Shown here one piece after another: positions 60,066 to 64,000 of a stretch of DNA of 64,000 nucleotides. Below the pieces are notes generated by a model, which was not told the DNA's origin, did no database searches, and was given only the letters and a program-made list of their open reading frames with translations. The translations under genes and the position numbers were made by a program. The first letter of the stretch is position 1, and each line of letters opens with the position of its first letter. This DNA is from Nemertoderma westbladi (Eukaryota; Xenacoelomorpha; Nemertodermatida; Nemertodermatidae), in assembly GCA_032718475.1 (NCBI GenBank), contig JAUCBJ010004334.1, forward strand, positions 1 to 64,000, read 5' to 3'.

Positions 60066-60925
60066 TACTACTAGTATCGGCATGCTGCATTGCAGCTGCA
60101 TTTTTAAGAATGCTGTGCCGGCTTGTCGACAAAATTGCGCCGCCACAACTCCCTATCACCCATGACATTTGCTAGATCATCCGCATCTTCAAGGCCAGTG
60201 TCCTTTAAGATGCGTCTCAAGAAAGTCATGGGCTGTCCACCATGCTTATTCACTCCATGAGGCTGCCAAAGCACAAGATTATGCACTGGCTGGTCCTCAC
60301 GGCGAAAGCAATGTCCTGCAAAGTGGAGGCGATTTTGTTCTAATGTCAAGCTTAGGGAAACCAATGAGACACCTCCAATGTTATATAGTGTCTGGTTTGA
60401 GATGTGTGCATTTAACTTGACACAATGAACCCGGCGTAGCATTCTTGTGAATGTGCCATCCAGAGATTTGGTGTCCTCAGCAGTCAGAGCCCAGCATGGA
60501 CTCCCAGAGAGGAGTACTGGAACTACTGCTGCTCTAAATAATCGGACCTTAAGATTCCGATTAATTCTCAGTGACTTACAAATCCCGGAAAGCCTATTCA
60601 AGGCTGCCCATGCCTTTCCCTTACGTATTCGAAGGTCCTCATCTGACTTCCGGATCCATGATCCCAGGTAACAGAAGTCGTCCACATGCTCAAGCATACC
60701 ATCCTTTGAGCTTATGCTCATCCAATCAGAGACTTGCTGAGAACTTTCAAAGTTAACTGTCACAATTCTGGAGTTAATAAAAAGACCAACACTAGAAGCA
60801 GCATGTTCTAATGAGCTGAGGAGCCGTTGGGCTCCCTCTAGTGATTATGAGAGTACTCCTAAGTCATCAGCAAAGTCTAGATCAGTTAGGTACTTGGCAG
60901 GATTTCCTCGACTTCTGGAGCCGTC
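60066..60925 (-). mobile_element. Non-LTR retrotransposon, family 1, best-preserved 3' half
   Basis: 5'-truncated copy. On the reverse strand it begins GSRSRGNPAKYLTDLDFADD (RT catalytic FADD near 60886), with one stop shortly after. It then runs as an open frame of 219 residues (60763 to 60104): VNFESSQQVSDWMS, FCYLGSWIRKSDEDLRIRKG, RLFRAAVVPVLLSGS, and the C-terminus NFVDKPAQHS. It ends in GCAGCTGCAATGCAGC and a short TAG tail. The architecture (RT with FADD, APE endonuclease in other copies, triplet tail) points to an RTE-like clade; exact clade inferred only. Confidence 0.9.
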
Positions 60926-61799
60926 CAATAAATAAATTAAACCTATTTAAAATTGACTTTTACCATTTAATATTTATTATTCTTACAACCTGTAGCTAAT
61001 ACTGTACTGTAATATACCTACTGTAAAAAGTACCACATTTATATAAGTACTGTAATACAATTTCAAAGTCTAATGTATACTGTATACAGGTCTCAGTTAA
61101 ACTTGTTGCAGCTGTACAAGTAAATCTTGTCAGATGTGGAGGTCGGGATGTGTCACTATGCACTACAGTTTTACACAGCCTCTTTATTCATTTAACTTAA
61201 AAATAACTAATTAAAATTAAATTAACAAATTAAAATTAAATTAACTAATTAAAATTAAAATAACTAATTAAAATTAAAATAACTAATAAATAACAACGCT
61301 AATACTGTTATTTATTATGAGATAGTGATTTGATTATTACAGTAGCCTATGGTTTTACTGTATCCAGTATCACATGCTGCTGCGCTTAGCGACAAACGTG
61401 GACGTCCTCTAAGTTCATAATGCTGGTGTTTGAAATTGTCCTATGTTGCGCAGCCCTTGTGCAGTCACTGCCAACAAAAGTGGACTGTGCAGTGTGCAAC
61501 ACCCACTACCCCCTCCAAATACTGCAGTCACTGTTTGGCTAAGGTTTTGGGGCCAGGAGTCTGTGGAATACCCATGTTTATTTTCACGTAACTCTTCACT
61601 TTCGACTTCCACGTAACTTTTCACTGTATAGTCCCAATCTTAATAACTTTACTTGAGCAGCCAAGCAAAGTTCTTAAGACTTTCTCAAGTTCAAGAGTTC
61701 TCAAATACTGTCTCTAATCCTATAAAGCAAGGGGTGTTGTCAGATACAACCAGTAAATCTTCCCGCCTTTATCCCGCATTATCCCCCTCTTGAAACAAT
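60926..61799. other. AT-rich stretch with a short tandem repeat
   Basis: 61198-61292 holds about five imperfect copies of AACTAATTAAAATTAAA(AT). The rest shows nothing I can support, including the 69-codon minus ORF at 61415-61624. Confidence 0.6.
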
Positions 61800-62370
61800 A
61801 CTAAAACCCAATCGTTGCCGTTTCTTTCATAAAACTTCACCTTCTCCTTGTGAACTTTAGTACACCTATGGCTGAAATTGCCACCAACAGGTGTACATTC
61901 TTACCACACAATGTGGGAAGTGTCTGGACTGCCCCGACCCAACCTTTGATCGACCTTGAGTGCGGTGGCAGAACAAGTTGACATTGCTTTCGTCGATCCA
62001 GGCAACCTGCCTGCCGTTTCTAATAAACCCGTTCAGCTTTGAAACGTCATCCGCCCTTTTCCACTTGTTAATGACTGTTCATTGTCACAGACTTGTTGTG
62101 ATATGCTTTTTTTAGCGAATAAACCCGATGTTCCAAATAGTTGGCAATTGTTGTATCTACTGTAATTGTTGAATTGCTGCATCAACCTTCATTGGATTTC
62201 AACCAACGTTATGGAGTAATCCTCCAACCATCCAATGCTGACTTAAATTGTCTCCTCTGCTATCTTTTGGAGCTTCACACCACTGCGGGTTTTCATATCG
62301 GCATCCCCTGTACGAACACATCCCCTGTACGAACCCATGCCATGTGTAGGCCGTTTTGTAAGTGACACCT
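61800..62370 (-). pseudogene. Decayed Tc1/IS630-like DDE transposase
   Basis: On the reverse strand, in order and across several frameshifts: GVTYKTAYTW, VRTGDADMKTRSGVKLQKIA, GWLEDYSITLVEIQ, TTIANYLEHRVYSLKKA, KWKRADDVSKL, then WIDESNVNLFCHRTQGRSKV (first catalytic Asp in IDE), and GKNVHLLVAISAIGV. This is the order of an IS630/Tc1-type transposase: an N-terminal helix-turn-helix, then the DDE core. Stops and frameshifts make it inactive. Terminal inverted repeats were not found. Confidence 0.7.
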
Positions 62371-62703
62371 AATAGTCCAGGAGACGCCCTTAGTCACCCA
62401 ATACAACAACCTTAAAGTAGCGTACGGACGCAATTTTTTTCTTTGAATGATAGTTTGTATTGTCCCAATACGAAATCGAGCGATTTCTGGAATAATTAGT
62501 TTGAGCAATTTTTTTTATTAGAATTTTAAGTGTGCACTTTCGCTCAAAGCAACAAGAACTTTGTAAATGCTGTTTTGAGAGCAATTGTGATAGAAACTGA
62601 TGTTCCAGAATAGTTTTATAGTGTAAGTTTAATAGTAAGCAGTAATTGTCACTGAAAATTAATACTTAAATTATTACGTAAACTTAAATTATTACGTAAA
62701 TTA

Positions 62704-63420
62704 TTGTTCTTGAACAATTCTGTGATATTTCTTATTGAAAAATATTGCGAAAATATGCCATCTCAAAGTGGAAGTGGTGATTGTATCAAAGCTCCTAAAC
62801 TGTTGCGATCCAGTGAAAACTTTGATTTTAACAGGAGTTGTATTATTTACGGTGAGAAATATTCCAAGAAATATCCAAAGAATACCGGACGATGGAGAAG
62901 AGTAGTTGAGTATCAGACGGTCGAGGTGCAAGATGAACTCCTACGAATATGTAAATTACGAGGGCTTCGAGTAGATGAACTTGCAGGAAAAGTCGAATTT
63001 CGCTTAGGTTCCGTTTGTGGTGATGTCATTACAAGTTGTGCGAAGTTTCAGAATGATTGCTATAAAGCCTTCACTGGTAAAAGGAACTCAATGGCGGCCT
63101 TGATAAAAACTATAGATATAGAAGAAAAAAAAGATGTTAGGGTGGAGAAACAGAGCGAGAAGGCCTTCATAAAAATGGTCGAGAAACTTGAAAAAGACCA
63201 CATTAAAATTTGGGATTCTAGTGAGATATTCGGCATATATACAGTATATCTTCTCTCCATTCATTTGGTACAGAAGAAGACACCGTCACAGCTCTACAAG
63301 GCAGTCAACGCACAAATCTAATCAATAAAATTCAAGCTCATTTTGGTGATAAGATTTTTGTACTGCATGCAGAAGGCGTGCAAGTGTTATTTGTTTTAAA
63401 ACAAGGCTTCAATTTCCAAT
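62704..63420 (+). pseudogene. Repeat-type ORF with N-terminal zinc-binding-like domain, frameshifted
   Basis: Open from 62704 to 63321 (205 codons; MPSQSGSGD at 62755 is a likelier start). It reads SENFDFNRSCIIYGEKY, VEVQDELLRICKLRG and FQNDCYKAFTGKRNS. This is the C..C...H/D-CY..FT pattern of a multi-copy family in invertebrate genomes, with the second Cys replaced by Tyr. The segment 63264-63420 continues the protein in another frame (LINKIQAHFGDKIFVLHAEG), so a frameshift near 63250 ended this copy. Function unknown; transposon origin inferred. Confidence 0.5.
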
Positions 63421-63583
63421 GAAAGCAGTTTTTTCGTCCCTCAACCAATAATATTAACAGTAATATTAACTCCTTAGTCCAAAAAATACCACGATAAGTT
63501 TCGTATGGTAATATTGAGTAATAAAGAGTCAATTTGCATTTCACAATCAATCCCTTATTGCGAAAATATATAATCAAACTACA

Positions 63584-63913
63584 CTAGCCGATCGCCTCAA
63601 TGGTTGGAAGGCCCACTTTGAAAAGCTCCTCAATAATGACAGGGTATTGCCTGATAACTTTATAGAAGTAAAAGTGTCTTAGTCTGTACTCCCAGATATT
63701 CCCATTGGTGATATCTCCTTTGCAGAAGTGAAGGCTGCTGCAAAGTGCATTAAGAGCAATCATGCCAGTGGAGTAGATGGTGTTCCCCCTGAGGTCTTTA
63801 AAATACCTAGAAGGATAATTGAAGAGCTATCAAAAAAGAAAGACAGGCATCTGGCTGTTATCTTTGTTGACTTCTTCAAGGCCTTTTATTTCCAACGTCT
63901 GGAGTGTGCTTAG
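63584..63913 (+). mobile_element. LINE family 1 fragment, EN-RT linker and start of RT
   Basis: Begins at the same text as 41357 (ADRLNGWKAHFEKLLNND), has a stop at 63678-63680, then FAEVKAAAKCIKSNHASGVD and VPPEVFKI, a short deletion, and RHLAVIFVDFFKAF, which is RT motif A with its catalytic Asp. The frame stops at 63911. The sequence from 63914 to the window end could belong to the element but I cannot align it. Confidence 0.8.
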
Positions 63914-64000
63914 TATGCATATATGTAGTTTCCCTCTTAAGTCGTTTCTTTGATGTTGGTGTAAGATGTCCATCAGCCAGGCTTTTGCCTAGCTCATAGG

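Overview
This is AT-rich eukaryotic DNA from an animal, probably a marine invertebrate. Coding blocks are short and bounded by GT..AG splice sites. Introns are kilobases long and hold APE-type non-LTR retrotransposon relics, tRNA-derived SINEs, a MITE and minisatellites. There is no prokaryotic gene organisation. The species cannot be fixed from the window alone.

The window is dominated by one gene on the minus strand: a multi-EF-hand calcium-binding protein of the calbindin/calretinin/secretagogin family. Eight coding exons join in frame with consistent splice phases: 56977-57007 (first ATG), 47692-47826, 35638-35801, 33677-33763, 30086-30142, 10782-10859, 9738-9833 and 9239-9367. Together they encode about 259 residues with five canonical EF-hand loops. 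The last EF-hand and the stop codon lie beyond position 1. The gene therefore exceeds 57 kb for a protein of roughly 300 residues.

About 43% of the window is two giant intronic minisatellites in this gene. Array 1 (1-9258) has a 45-bp unit. It begins inside the 3' end of exon 8, so every unit repeats the last 20 coding bases of that exon plus its GTAAGT 5' splice site. Array 2 (11471-29987) has a 34-bp unit, about 545 copies, variant mosaics and kilobase-scale internal duplications. It starts 97 bp after the exon 5 donor. A third, seven-copy 46-bp array (33109-33427) lies 249 bp after the exon 4 donor.

Region by region: 30-38 kb is intron with a LINE 3' end, a MITE copy and a pair of interspersed repeats. 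38-45 kb holds two LINE copies, a MITE with perfect 17-bp inverted repeats, SINEs, and a possible nested plus-strand gene (exons near 39.6-44.96 kb ending at an AATAAA). 46-55 kb holds fragments of at least four reverse-transcriptase lineages. Upstream of the first ATG (57-64 kb) lie an unrecognised ORF-bearing island, a LINE, a decayed Tc1/IS630-like transposase, a degenerate zinc-finger-type repeat ORF and a LINE fragment cut by the window edge.

The most notable observation is array 1: an exon tail with its splice donor amplified about 205-fold directly behind the functional copy.
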